Below are positions 52,364 through 63,168 of a DNA stretch of 64,000 nt, piece by piece. Made by a program: the position numbers and the translations under genes. The notes beneath the pieces are model-generated. The model ran no database searches. It worked only from the letters and a program-made list of their open reading frames with translations, and was not told the origin of the DNA. Numbering within the stretch: the stretch's first letter is position 1; each line of letters starts with the position of its first letter. This DNA is from Fragilariopsis cylindrus CCMP1102 (lineage: Eukaryota; Bacillariophyta; Bacillariophyceae; Bacillariales; Bacillariaceae): the NCBI GenBank assembly GCA_900095095.1, contig FMBT01000295.1, positions 62,001-126,000 of the forward strand, written 5' to 3'.

Positions 52364-54799
52364 TTAAGCTTCGACAACACTTTCTTCCAATGGGAAAGTA
52401 GCTGTGGCACCTGGTATTTCTTCGTATGCTTCGAAGCGTCCTCCTAAGTGATCCGAAAGGAATTTTTCCGCACGGCCATTGAAATCAATTTTGTTGTCGG
52501 GACGAGCAAATCCATGTCCTTCGTCGGGATATAAAACATATTCTACAGGGATACCCTTCTTTTGCATCGCGAAGGCACTGGAAATGGCAGTATGTAAATG
52601 TTAAAAGAAAGAAAGTATGGTCAGCGACTTTGAAGTGATAAATATACTCATTTTTACAACAACAAACAGGCCAATTTAAAGTTTCGAAACAAATAATAGC
52701 ATTTATCATCTTCGTTGTAGGACGTACATCTGGTCAGCCTCTGCCTGTTTTACTCTTGGATCGTTGGCACCTTGTCCAATCAAAAGAGGAGACTTGATTT
52801 TATCAATATGATACAAAGGTGAAATCTTACGATTAAATTCCTCATCAGAATCGACGTCACCAATCTTTTTTATCATATCATTACGAAGTGGTCCCCAATA
52901 GGCAGGGATCGAGTCAAGTAATGTTTTAATGTTGGATGGTCCGACAATATCAACACCGCACTTATATACATCAGGAGTGAATGCTAAACCAGCAAGAGTG
53001 GCATACCCGCCATAGCTTCCGCCATATACACAAATATTTTCAGGATCGGCAATTCCTTCATCGATAGCCCATTGGACAGAATCTGTTAAATCATGTTGCA
53101 TGGTCCCCACACCCCATTGCCCATCTCCCTGATGTAGGAAATTCTTTCCATATCCAGTAGAACCGCGGAAGTTTATTTGCAAGGTGGCGTATCCACGATT
53201 GGCGAACCATTGAGCTTGAGCATTGAAACCCCAATAATCTCTTGCCCATGGTCCACCATGTACTAACAATATCAAAGGAGTTTTCTTTTCCGTATCAGCT
53301 TTTGTTAAGTAACCGACGAGTTCCAATCCATCTCTAGCTTGAATACGAACATCTTCCATTGGAGCGAATTTGTAATTTAATTGATCTGGTTTGGAAACAA
53401 ATAATGGTTTTGTTTCTTTCTTTTCTTGATCGTAAATAACGTACTCGGTGGGACCATCTGATCGTGTATAGGCGACAATCCACGTTTTCTCGTCAAGAGT
53501 CTTTGAGGCAGTACCAACTTCGCAATTATCAGGTCCGAGAGATTTCAGTTTTTCGTAGTCCTCCTCAAAATCCTTGTTAAAGAAAATACGTTCAGTTCTA
53601 GCGTAATTGTATGAGATGGCCTTGACCTCTTTTGTATCATCATCGAGCACAATACCACCCACATCACATTTGTCATTGGCAGAAATAATATCCAACGTCT
53701 CGCCGGTCTTAAGATCTACCTTCAACAAGGCTGATGTTTCTCTACCAACACTACTTGTCATCAAACAAGTTTTCCCATCATCGGCACAAAATTCAACTAA
53801 ATTTCCATTTTCTCCGTACGGGAACGTCGCGAGGTCACGCCATTCCGAATCGGTATCATCCCTAACACGGACGGTTTCCGAAGAATCTTCTTGGTTCTTT
53901 ACTAATGCCTCTCTAACCTGAAATGAAAAATCTTCACTGCCCCAGCCTAATACATCACCTGGATTTTCTGTGTCCATTACCTTTTCACCAGTTTTGTATT
54001 GTACACGATACATATCGAAGCAAGCTGGGTTACGTTCATTCGTAGCTACAAGAATCTCATCGGGGAATCGTTTGTTTGTTATGAGATTCGAAGCTTTAAC
54101 GTTCTCTCCAGGTGTCAAATCCTTTGCCTCACCATTACCGTCAGCACTTTCAGTGGCATCGATCGTCCACAAATGGAAATTTTCATCTCCCTCAAAATCT
54201 TGAAGATAGAGAATTGTTTCACTATCTGGAGCCCAAGAATATTGTCTGATTCCACGGGACGTATCTTTTGTTATCATTCTGGCATTATCATTGTTTTCGT
54301 CAACAATGGGACGTACAAAGACGTTAAGTACACCCTCCTTATCAGGTCCTAAATAGGAAAGATACTTTCCATCAGGACTGACCTTTGGCGCTGTAATTAT
54401 TCATGATACAATCAAAAAAAAAAAAAAAATTATCGACATTTGATGTTAGATTTCCCGTATAAATTTGCGATGAAGGAAAGAATGTATTACAAACAATTAC
54501 ATCTAATAGATATTCATAGTATATTGCTTACACGCATATTTAGGATTTTCAAAGAGGATCTCTCTTGGGATGAGTTCCTGTGACGTGGTAGTGGACATTA
54601 ATCGGGAATGCCGCGAATTGTTATCTTGGGCCGTCAACGAAGAAGCCGTCAACGAAGAAGAAAATACCTGCTCTGTGCTGCTAATTGCTGCACCTCTTGT
54701 TGCTGTCGAGACAGAAGCAGAAGAAGGGGTAAAAGCTGAAATCGGAGACGTCCATGCTAAGATGCACAAAGTCGATATGGTAACCTGAGATATCTTCAT
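52364..54799 (-). CDS. Prolyl oligopeptidase-family (S9) serine peptidase, probably plastid-targeted (3 exons)
   Basis: Exon 1 is 54799-54532 and exon 2 54390-52728. Exon 3 is 52577-52364. They give 714 aa. The donor of the last intron is AT/GTACGT, which keeps the DQ-I-AFAMQKKG frame; the first intron uses GTAAGC. Residues 1-22 form a signal peptide cut before Phe23 (SPISA/FTPS), followed by a Ser/Thr-rich stretch, as in diatom plastid precursors. A beta-propeller-like region (SPDGKYLSYLG, SWAPDSETILYLQD) leads to the alpha/beta-hydrolase domain with LLVHGGPWARD. The triad is Ser548 (GGSYGGYA), Asp633 (NDPRV) and His665 (EGHGF). It resembles S9C acylaminoacyl-peptidase or plant chloroplast glutamyl endopeptidase-like enzymes and should cleave short peptides. 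All catalytic parts are intact. Confidence 0.92.
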
Positions 54800-55903
54800 C
54801 GTCACTTAGTTCTGTTATTTTCAATACAGTATGTTTTCAAACTATGTGTATGAATATAGCTGTCGTCGAATGCTATATCTTGATTCCTGCCTCTTTGCAT
54901 CATGTGACTTGACAAAGATTTTTCTTTGAAAAAACTAATGAGACGAATGAATGAGTCATCACTTCAGTCGTGTGTGAGTCGAGTGTCAGTCAATGCTGTC
55001 ATGCGCGTGCTCTTCACGGTTCAGTATTTTAGCTGTAATATGAATTTGTTCAACAAACAGTGTATCCTTGTTGAGGTCATGAAAGGATGTAGTATTGCAC
55101 TAATAATATTAGAAATATTTCATTAGCATGTAATAAGATAAAACTTATCATGAGTAAAAAGGAAGTAGTTAAATTTATTTAGGCAAGCAGTATGCATGGT
55201 TACTAGACTGCACAATCTAAATCTATATAAAAAAATTTAAAGTAAAACTATGATCTTTAAAAGTGAATATTAAATTTTGAATTATTACTCTAATACGCAT
55301 TAGCATTATTTCAATAATGCTTGTCATTCTAAAGTAAAATGCATGCCAAAAGTTTATTCTAGCACTGAATATGATCGGAAATTGAGTAAACCTTAAAGAT
55401 TAGTATAAAATTCATTCTAAGTTACTTATAGTAAAACTAAATACCTTTAACAAACTTTAACAAAGAAGTTCTCAGACTAAAGTTATCTTACATGAAACAA
55501 CTTCGAATGATCTTTTTTGACTTTCAGGTAAGCTCATTGATTAAAAAGTGAGTATTTCAAGAGTGCATAAATGAGCAAGATTTTTGCCTTTATTCTTGTC
55601 ATAACCTCTTTGTTTTATTGTTTGCCGTAGTAATGACACTACAAAATAGTTTTTTAGACTGTTAAAGATATTGTCAATTAGATAATTAGATTATGTTGAA
55701 GACTCTTTGGATTAAGAACTTTGCTGGAAACAAAATCTTCGTTTTAGCAACAACATAAGATAGCTACTGCACTAGCTATTCCCCTGTGGCTTAACAACAA
55801 AGTACTCAACCACATGTTGTGTCCGCTATTGATCAGAATAAACATGTAATAATTGTTATTCAAAATGATGTACCAAACGAGAAGAAACTACTCGCGGTAT
55901 ATG
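54800..55903. other. Intergenic region, strongly AT-rich right part
   Basis: The left 250 bases hold the S9 promoter: tacagta at 54825 (26 bases upstream of the ATG) and tgagtcatcac/gagtcgagtgtcagtc at about 54952-54992. From about 55130 to 55800 the sequence is markedly AT-rich, with no reading frame above a few dozen codons, no tandem repeat and no clear terminal repeats. I see no function for it. Confidence 0.5.
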
Positions 55904-56845
55904 TTACATTTGTCCTCGCTCTCGTATCAAATCTTCGACAACCTTCCAAAGCCTCCCAGCCTTCTCGGCATCCCTGCTGTCCTCACTTGCTAGCTCAACA
56001 CTTCCATCGACAAAGAATGTCCCGCTCTTTTGTTCTCCGGCCTCCTCACTAGCACACGCATACAGAACTCCAAGCGCCGCATCTTCGGATGTCCTCAGTG
56101 CTACCTTCCGAACCGGCCAGGTCAAGATCTGAAACCATGCCGGAAAATTCCTCCATAAGTCGGTATCCACCATTCCTGGCGACACACTGAAGACCTTCGT
56201 TTCTGGCCACCTCTCGACCAGTGATGTTGTCAACATTTGATTGCATAGTTTTGTGTCGCTATAATGCTTCACGGCCGTGTATTGTTCGTCGGGCCTATCA
56301 TTCAACCTCGTCCCGTTCTCCTTCTTCACAATGTCCGGGTCGACAAGCCCATTCCGCTCGAGTTTGCTCCCCACAATCACCACCCTAGAAGGATGGATAT
56401 TTTTTTTCTCGATTTCTACCAGCAACGCCTGTAGACCTATGTGATTTGTCGCAAAGGTCTTGTCGAAACCATCAACGCTGGTTTCTCCCTTCTTCGTGCA
56501 AATCTCCGCGGCACACGCCAGGACCACGTCGCATTTTTCGATAGATTTGACGAATTCTTTCACGCTGGAAAGATCCGCCAAATCGAGGTTCCCTTCGGAC
56601 CTGCTTCCCGACTGCACGTTTGCGCCTAGATCCCGTAATTTCGAAACGGTAGCTCTTCCGATTCCGGATGAAGCCCCGGTCGCCACCACTGTCTTCCCTC
56701 TGAGGTCTTGCAACGTGTACTCCTTCGGAAGTTTCGGTCTGTGCTTCTCTCTGTAAATAGCAGCCGCTGGAAGTGCCAGTAGAGGAGGAAGACCAACAAC
56801 TGCCAGGCCTAGTCGCCGTATTGCAGTCCGACCTCGACTACTCAT
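55904..56845 (-). CDS. Short-chain dehydrogenase/reductase, membrane-anchored
   Basis: 313 aa from the ATG at 56845 (MSSRGRTAIRR); a longer frame would need a TTG start. A hydrophobic helix (12-30) forms an N-terminal anchor. The Rossmann fold has TGASSGIG (56-63), DLADLSSV (88-95), and ATNHIG with Asn134. The catalytic set is Ser160, Tyr195 and Lys199 (YSDTK). It resembles retinol dehydrogenase/WWOX-like classical SDRs, which use NADP(H) on lipid alcohols or ketones; the substrate is unknown. This gene is visibly richer in G+C than its neighbours and has no homopolymer tracts. It overlaps no other gene. Confidence 0.9.
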   Translation of the reverse strand: MSSRGRTAIRRLGLAVVGLPPLLALPAAAIYREKHRPKLPKEYTLQDLRGKTVVATGASSGIGRATVSKLRDLGANVQSGSRSEGNLDLADLSSVKEFVKSIEKCDVVLACAAEICTKKGETSVDGFDKTFATNHIGLQALLVEIEKKNIHPSRVVIVGSKLERNGLVDPDIVKKENGTRLNDRPDEQYTAVKHYSDTKLCNQMLTTSLVERWPETKVFSVSPGMVDTDLWRNFPAWFQILTWPVRKVALRTSEDAALGVLYACASEEAGEQKSGTFFVDGSVELASEDSRDAEKAGRLWKVVEDLIRERGQM

Positions 56846-57266
56846 GTCGATCAACTCGAAGAAACATTTTCTATATACGAGAGATGGTCACTTCATGAAA
56901 ACATTATTTCTTAGATTCAATCACAATTGAAATTATTGAATAATTAACACGAATAAAAACATACACGATATGATGTTCAGTAACGCTGATACGTTGCATA
57001 GACTCAAGATGTGTGATGTGGTTATGACGTGTCTTTCGCCGTTGGATTGCGAATACTAGCTAGCGCGTGAGTTATTTGTAATCATGGGTGAAAGAAAATA
57101 TTGTACATTACGACCGGTTAAATTTGTACGAAACAAAATCTTGGGTTTCAATTTTTAGAATTTGAAAGATTTAGAATGAATCCTCACTAACTTCACAACA
57201 TAAAAAAGTATAAAGCAAGATAGGAATCAAGTAATTAAAAGAAAAAGAAAGAAAGTGAAAGCAAAA
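56846..57266. other. Divergent gap between SDR and SOUL genes
   Basis: AT-rich, holding both promoters. Contains tactagctagcgcg near 57054. The A-rich, purine-rich leader gaaaaagaaagaaagtgaaa precedes the SOUL start. Confidence 0.4.
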
Positions 57267-57944
57267 ATGGGAAGTGTATTCGGAAAAGAGACTGTTTTAG
57301 AACCTCAATTCAAAACTGTACTAGAGCGGACATCAGTGGCAACAACATACCAAGTAAGGGAATACGGAAAGCGTTTCGCAGCAGAAATTGATTACGGTAC
57401 TGGTGGAACGAGTAGTCCTTTTCAAGGACTTGCTAGATACATTGGTGTGTTTGGGAGTCCTCAGAATGAAGGAAAAGAAGCTATGGCTATGACGGCACCA
57501 GTTTCTATGGAAAGAAAAGGTACACCCATGGCAATGACGGCTCCAGTGGCAACCGAGAAGAATAATCAATCGGAGGGTGGTGGGAAGAAGATGAAATTTT
57601 TCCTACCATCAGAATACGACGAATTGGAAAAAATTCCAAAACCAACCAATCCCAACATTAAGATCGTTGAGATACCACCGTCTGTTGGAGCTGTTCATAG
57701 ATACTCTGGTAGCTTAGATGACCAGTTAAAGGATCAGAAAGCGTTAGAATTATCTTTACAATTACGAGATGATGGTATCGATAGAATGACTGAGGAACAT
57801 GTGTTACAAAATTATCAATTCTGGGGATTCAATGCACCCTTTACAATTCCAATGTATCGTCGAAATGAAATTTGGTTAGATCTAACTAAAGAAGAAGTCG
57901 ATATTCTTCAAAAGAAGTCCCACAAAGAAGAAACTAGCAATTAA
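57267..57944 (+). CDS. SOUL haem-binding protein
   Basis: 225 aa from the ATG at 57267 (MGSVFGKE), preferred over an ATG 12 bases upstream because SOUL relatives begin MG..FGK and the context is AAAAATGG. The SOUL/HEBP fold shows YQVREYGKRFAAEI near 34-47, FQGLARYIGVFG, and AMAMTAPV. This last motif occurs twice (about 74-81 and 91-98), the second copy being preceded by KGTP. MKFFLPSEYD and the closing AVHRYSG and NEIWLDL strands follow. Family members bind haem or tetrapyrrole and some have plastid or cytosolic roles in iron or porphyrin handling. No signal peptide, so cytosolic. A Gly2 could allow myristoylation, though the rest of the site is not strict. Confidence 0.92.
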   Translation: MGSVFGKETVLEPQFKTVLERTSVATTYQVREYGKRFAAEIDYGTGGTSSPFQGLARYIGVFGSPQNEGKEAMAMTAPVSMERKGTPMAMTAPVATEKNNQSEGGGKKMKFFLPSEYDELEKIPKPTNPNIKIVEIPPSVGAVHRYSGSLDDQLKDQKALELSLQLRDDGIDRMTEEHVLQNYQFWGFNAPFTIPMYRRNEIWLDLTKEEVDILQKKSHKEETSN

Positions 57945-58087
57945 TAACTACATACGTACTCTCCGTACTCATAAATTGTGTATGAAATATGAAAGTTAGA
58001 TGTTGTAGTTGGAACCAATCATAGAACGTAATAATTCAATAGTTCTATAAAAGAATAAAAACAGTATTTTATTCTCATAGTAATTGT

Positions 58088-60151
58088 TTATTTATTGTGT
58101 GTCACAAATACTACAGCATGCATCATACGATTCATCACATCATCGTCAACGTCAACATCATCATATTTGTTGTTGCTGTTATCTTTGCTATGATCATACC
58201 ATCGTCGATTTCTCTTCGCCAATAACCAAGAATAATGAGATGACAATTTCGTCGTCTTCGATGTTATTCTAGTTATTGCACTACCAGTCGTTTTGTTGTT
58301 GTTGTTGTTGTTGTTGTTGTCTTCTGCTACTACTGCTGCTGCTGCTAGCTCCCGTGATAATTGTAGTTGTGATTGACGATTTTCTTCCAGTTTGGAATAT
58401 ATCATTTCTCTATATGCTTGTTGACCCCGTGGAACTACATCCTCTAATAGTAGGGGACGACGATTTTGTTGCTGCGGCGAAGATGTTGATGATGATACTG
58501 GTGTTGTTGTTGTTGTTGTTGTTGTATCAACGGGCTGATTATGATGCCAATTTATCTGTAGACCACGTGCTCGACTGATACTACTGGCGGGCGAGGAGGG
58601 GGAGAAGGAAGACAGCGACCACGGCTTGTTCGCATTGACAATAGCATTATTCTCATCTCCACCAGCAGCAGCAACAGTACGCAGCCCATAACAACTGCTA
58701 TTATCTATGCCTATCAATTCTTCGTCGTCATCATTATCGTCATCCTCATAATCGTCAGTTAGTACTTGAAAAGCGTGTAATTCATTCTTCTTTCTACCGT
58801 TGCTTATGCCTCCTGGAATTGTTGTTTTTGAACATACCAACCGATCCAGAGTATTATCAAAATTCTTGATGTTGCTGTTGCCGTTGCCGTTGTTGTTGCT
58901 GTTGCTTTTGCTCGCTTGAGCAACAACGACGCCTGGAGGATATTCTTCTCTATTACTATTCCTAGCACTAGTAATAATGTTCTGATGAGTATTATTACTA
59001 TTGAAAGCTCTTTTATCTGAACAAGGACTATTATCATTACTTTTAGTAGTAGTAGCACGAGTAGTCGAACTGCCACGTCTAGTTTTTGTTATCTGTGCAA
59101 AGCTCGTATCGACATTATTTTGAGATACTGAGGTACATATCAAACGGCGAAGGTTTAGATTATTTTTGTTTTTTCTTCTTGAATCATCATTACTCGACGA
59201 CCACGACAGTCGTTGGGGTGATAGTGAGGGTGAGGGTGATTGCAATTGTAATTGTGATTGTGATGATGGTGATGGTGAAAATTCCTGTAGACTTTTCGTA
59301 GGCGTATCAACGGTATCAATTGTCTCATCGAAGGTACGACATGTTGATACGGCAGAGATATTAAGTGGAGATGAAGAAGGTGTGGGATCATCATCAATTA
59401 GCAGAAGCGTTTGAGGTTGTTGTTGTTGTTGTTGTTGTTTTAACGATGCCATTTCCATTTCCATTTTATCAAAGTCAACATTATCCTTCGTCGTCATTAG
59501 TTCGCTTTGAACGATGATGTTGTGAGCGTCGTAATCACTATTAGAACAGTGATTATTACAGTCCTCCTTTTCTCCTCGTTGTTGTTTCTGCTGTTGTTGT
59601 TTCGATAATAACAAATCACTAGTAATTTTCTCGACACTCTTGTTGTTGTTTCTTGATCGTCGTCGTTGTTCTTTGATAATTTCTAATCGTCGTCTCAATT
59701 TGAGTGTAGTATCCCTACTACTATTAGCATTGACAATATTATTTCCAGAGGACGAAGATGACAATATCAAAGGCAATGACTTTACTGACGACGGCGATCC
59801 TACTGAAGACTGTCTCGCTGGAGATCCTCCAAACGACAACGACGAAGGCGAGTCGTTGTAATGCCGTAGTTGCGGTAACATACATAGAACTTCTGCCGAT
59901 AATGGCGAAGGCGAAGGCGATGGCGATGATGAGTGAAGGTGTAGCGGTGGTCGTCGTCGTCCTTTGTCGTTGTTATTATAATTTTTCCTTTTGTCATTGT
60001 CATTGACATATTCATTATTTCGTTGTCTTCTGATCTGGGGAGGTGAACTAATTATTTGATTGGAGCATTCATCGTCATCTTCACCGTCAACAACATCATT
60101 AGGAGTTAGTGGGAAAGCGCATGAATCCCATCTTACTGGTACGTCGTTCAT
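58088..60151 (-). CDS. Low-complexity protein of unknown function, 687 aa
   Basis: One long frame from the ATG at 60151 with no recognisable domain. It is dominated by Ser, Asn, Gln, Asp and Thr runs (for example Gln near 235-245, Thr near 540-550, Asn near 620-628). Short Arg/Lys-rich stretches LKLRRRLEIIKEQRRRSRNN (about 150-169) and PLLLEDVVPRGQQAYREMIY (about 575-595) look like possible helices and may be conserved. Such proteins in diatoms are often regulatory or disordered scaffolds, but I have no evidence for a role. The long frame could owe part of its openness to trinucleotide repeats. tactgta lies three bases upstream of the ATG. Confidence 0.55.
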   Translation of the reverse strand: MNDVPVRWDSCAFPLTPNDVVDGEDDDECSNQIISSPPQIRRQRNNEYVNDNDKRKNYNNNDKGRRRPPLHLHSSSPSPSPSPLSAEVLCMLPQLRHYNDSPSSLSFGGSPARQSSVGSPSSVKSLPLILSSSSSGNNIVNANSSRDTTLKLRRRLEIIKEQRRRSRNNNKSVEKITSDLLLSKQQQQKQQRGEKEDCNNHCSNSDYDAHNIIVQSELMTTKDNVDFDKMEMEMASLKQQQQQQQPQTLLLIDDDPTPSSSPLNISAVSTCRTFDETIDTVDTPTKSLQEFSPSPSSQSQLQLQSPSPSLSPQRLSWSSSNDDSRRKNKNNLNLRRLICTSVSQNNVDTSFAQITKTRRGSSTTRATTTKSNDNSPCSDKRAFNSNNTHQNIITSARNSNREEYPPGVVVAQASKSNSNNNGNGNSNIKNFDNTLDRLVCSKTTIPGGISNGRKKNELHAFQVLTDDYEDDDNDDDEELIGIDNSSCYGLRTVAAAGGDENNAIVNANKPWSLSSFSPSSPASSISRARGLQINWHHNQPVDTTTTTTTTPVSSSTSSPQQQNRRPLLLEDVVPRGQQAYREMIYSKLEENRQSQLQLSRELAAAAVVAEDNNNNNNNNKTTGSAITRITSKTTKLSSHYSWLLAKRNRRWYDHSKDNSNNKYDDVDVDDDVMNRMMHAVVFVTHNK

Positions 60152-60915
60152 TGTACTGTAGTCGCTTCTTATTCCTACTTGGGCCCTTGCTATTTCTCTG
60201 TTTTTCTTCTTTTCCTGCCCCTATTTTCTACTAAAAAGATAATGATATACTCTTTTACCGGGTTGTAAATTAATTCTGATAGGACGTACCACCTATGTTA
60301 TATTTGGAGAGAGTGAAAAGAACCACATTCCTCTGTTAGTTGTCCCTTGTAAGGTCGTTTAGTTGTTTTAAAGAACATATTTACATACTACAGTAGTTAC
60401 ATACATAATACCAGTTCATAATCATCGATCCATCGAATCGAAAAATCATTTAGCAACAGAAAAAGTTATTCTTGTGAAGGAAAGATTGCGACGCGGAATT
60501 TTTCCGTTGTGATCCGATCGTTCGCGATGAAAAAAGATCACCGGCTTAGATATTAATTGAGTCGAATCAGTCGACTCACAAGTTTGATTTGAAACCCTTT
60601 CTCACACTCCCTCCCCCGAATGAATGAAAATCAAGAACGAATTTTTTTCTTTCTTGTGTATTTTCAATTTCCTCGTCATTGAGTCTGCCAAGAATTTAAA
60701 ATGAAAAACGAAAATAAATAACAACACATCAAACATTAAACATGAGAAACATACTTTTGTGTTGTTTCCCTTCTCACTTTCATCGTTTGGTCAGTTTGAA
60801 CTTGCCTAACAAGAACATTTAACTCGTCAGTGGCGATCGGAAGAGGAAGAATATCCGTTAGATCTGATCATAATATCATAGCATAGCATCCTTGACAACT
60901 GTACTACCCAGTATA
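60152..60915. promoter_or_regulatory. Divergent promoter region, low-complexity and UbiC-like genes
   Basis: Flanking genes diverge. Contains tactgta at 60154, actacagtagt at 60387-60397, and gagtcgaatcagtcgactcac at about 60558-60578. No other reading frame is supported. Confidence 0.4.
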
Positions 60916-61680
60916 ATGATGCGTGGTCGTTTGATGATCCCATTATCATCCTTCCAACGAAGAATGCGAATAATTTTCCTTGTTATTGCGTTCGTTGTAG
61001 TGATTTTTGTTGAGATGACAATGATTTCCGCTTGGATCAGTCATCATCAACATTCATCCCCGCCATCATCACGACGTCCAGCATATTATCTATCATCTCG
61101 TTCTACAACAACATCGTGTAGTAGCAAGTCAATAACAATGCCGTTGCTATTGTATCCAAAGGGAGGAGGAGAAGGTGGAAATAGAAATGAGCAGCAGAAA
61201 CAACAACAATTGACATCGTCATTTTCGGGTTTCAAAAACAAGAAACAAAGTGATTTCTTTTCTAATACGACAACGACAACGAGTCTATTTTATACGAACG
61301 AAAAAAATAATGATGATGGGACCACGGATGTTTTAGTAACAAGAAATAATGAAACTCTTGCAACTACTACTACTACTGATCCTTCTTCTTCGATACAACA
61401 ATCGGTGGGAGCGGGAACATTTGGTGATATTATGTCTCAACCGAATAATGGTCAAGCAGATTTATTATTTCGTGATGGACTTGTTACGTCAGAAACATAT
61501 TCATTAGAAGATATATACGGTATATCAAATCCATTAGATCGTATGGCTGTTACAGCGAATGGGAACCTACAACGTTTATTTTCATCTTATTATGATGCAC
61601 CTGTTGTAGTAGAAATGGTTCATTGTATGAGAAAACAGCAACACCAACAAGATGATGAGGATGAGGATGGTGTCAATGTC

Positions 61681-61715
<35 letters not shown>

Positions 61716-62055
61716 TGGTACGGCGTCGATACACGCAGTTTGGGATCGACGTGTGTTACTGAAAATATTTAATCAAACATTCTGTACAGCAGATTCAGTT
61801 ATTGTTGTTCATAGTCAAGAAGTTGAAGATCTTGTTGAATCAGGTAAGGTTGGTATTGGACAATTATTTCGTCATTTTAATATATTACCTGAATTTAATT
61901 TATTAGAAGCTGGTTTAACACCAACAACAACGAATGGTGATGGCGGTGGTGGATTTTGGAGATATTATACACTAGAATCTGATTTGGTAACATGCTCAAT
62001 CCGTGAAGTTTTCTGTAATGATGTTTGGAATTTATCACCTTCTGATGAAAAATGA
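60916..62055 (+). CDS. UbiC/DUF98 chorismate-lyase-like protein, probable plastid import
   Basis: 379 aa from the ATG at 60916; a slightly longer frame needs a TTG start. A hydrophobic core (about 19-37) is followed by ISAW (37-40). Cleavage before Trp40, then a Ser/Thr/Arg-rich stretch, fits a diatom plastid signal with an aromatic +1. From about 185 the fold begins: NPLDRMAVTANGNLQRLFSSY, APVVVEMVHC, VWDRRVLLKIFNQTFCTADS, SGKVGIGQLFRHF and a C-terminal WRYYTLES / TCSIREVFCND. This order matches UbiC/DUF98-type chorismate lyases of cyanobacteria and plastids, in which the end reads R.Y.I......I.E.FP. Known family reaction: chorismate to 4-hydroxybenzoate plus pyruvate. Function here is inferred. 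An Asp/Glu-Asn run interrupts the domain near 258-272. Confidence 0.6.
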
Positions 62056-62385
62056 AAATAAATGTTAGTACAGTATAGAAGCGACTAACATTATTTAATA
62101 GAAAGTAATATACAAGAAGTAATTCTAAAGTGATAAAGAGAGTTAAAAAATAAATACGAACATTTGCCTTTATAATCTATTGTATCTGCAACAACTGCAG
62201 TACTAGCAAAGTTCAGACAGATTTCAAACATATTCTTGTTAGTAAACTATTTGGAGGGAATAGAAAATTGATAAGGGAAGATGAGATAGTCCTATTCTAA
62301 TATAATAGTACAAGTAATCGATTGAATAGAGAATATAAAGCCTGCAAAGGATAATGATTATTATACACTATGAAAATTAATACCT
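62056..62385. other. Convergent 3' gap
   Basis: AT-rich, no gene seen; one tacagta at 62069. Holds the 3' ends of the UbiC-like and THO7 genes. Confidence 0.5.
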
Positions 62386-63168
62386 CTACAAGTCCCCATA
62401 TAAATCATCTTCCTCTACCTCCATCGGTTCGGGTTTGTTGTTTCCAATAATTTTTCCATCATCATCATCATCATCATCGTCGTCGTCATCATCATTTTCA
62501 TCATCTTCCTTCAAAGATTGTTTCAAATCAAGCATGTATTGGATTAATAATTGATATTGTGCCTCACGGACTTTTAATGTCTTATCCTTCGTCACAGTTT
62601 CATCTTCTAATAATGAAATTTCTAATTTAATTTCATCAATTTGTTTTTTCAGCTCTATACTTGAGATTGGATGATTGTCATTAATAATTTTTGCTAATGA
62701 ATTATATTCCAAGGTACAATTTCGTCTTTCTGAAGATATAGTAGCATGAATACCACTTTCTTTTACTTGTTCTTGTATATCAATTAATTCTTTTCCCCTT
62801 TTTGTCTGTATAACATCATTTCGTTTTATTTGTGTTTCTAAATTATTTGACCATAAAATTAATTTCGTCATTTCAAGATCGAATAATTCAACTTCACGGA
62901 TCAAATCAAGTTTTGTTTTTTCAATATTAGTAGTAGTATTATCATTTTCTGCATCATCGCCATTATCGGGTGTACTACCTGATAATAATAATTCCGTTTG
63001 GTACGATCCATACTTTTGAGCACAACGAGTTAACGAACCCCGTTGTCCACCACTTTTACCGAAATTTTGTGTATCGAGTCTATATTGTAATGTTTCTGTT
63101 GTTATGAACGGGACAACAACACCATCAGGAACTCCATCGTCATCATTTGTTACTTGCTCGTTGGTCAT
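62386..63168 (-). CDS. THOC7: THO complex subunit 7 homologue
   Basis: 260 aa from the ATG at 63168. The central and C-terminal helices match THOC7/Mft1: EVELFDLEMTKLIL, ERRNCTLEYNSLAKIIND (human: EYDALAKVI), then HPISSIELKKQIDEIKLEIS and KVREAQYQLLIQYMLDLKQS (the position of RRKQFHVLL..I.ELQ). The end is an acidic Asp run and MEVEEDDLYGDL. THO7 is a coiled-coil subunit of THO/TREX, which couples transcription to mRNA export in the nucleus. Length and helix order are normal. No intron is needed. The symbol is given by family resemblance only. Confidence 0.85.
   Translation of the reverse strand: MTNEQVTNDDDGVPDGVVVPFITTETLQYRLDTQNFGKSGGQRGSLTRCAQKYGSYQTELLLSGSTPDNGDDAENDNTTTNIEKTKLDLIREVELFDLEMTKLILWSNNLETQIKRNDVIQTKRGKELIDIQEQVKESGIHATISSERRNCTLEYNSLAKIINDNHPISSIELKKQIDEIKLEISLLEDETVTKDKTLKVREAQYQLLIQYMLDLKQSLKEDDENDDDDDDDDDDDDGKIIGNNKPEPMEVEEDDLYGDL

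Noticed and set aside
52578-52727. A non-canonical last intron in the S9 peptidase
   Set aside because: At first the frame seemed to need a CC-AG or similar intron after MY. Moving the donor five bases upstream to AT/GTACGT gives a normal GT-AG intron and the expected DQIAFAMQKKG sequence.
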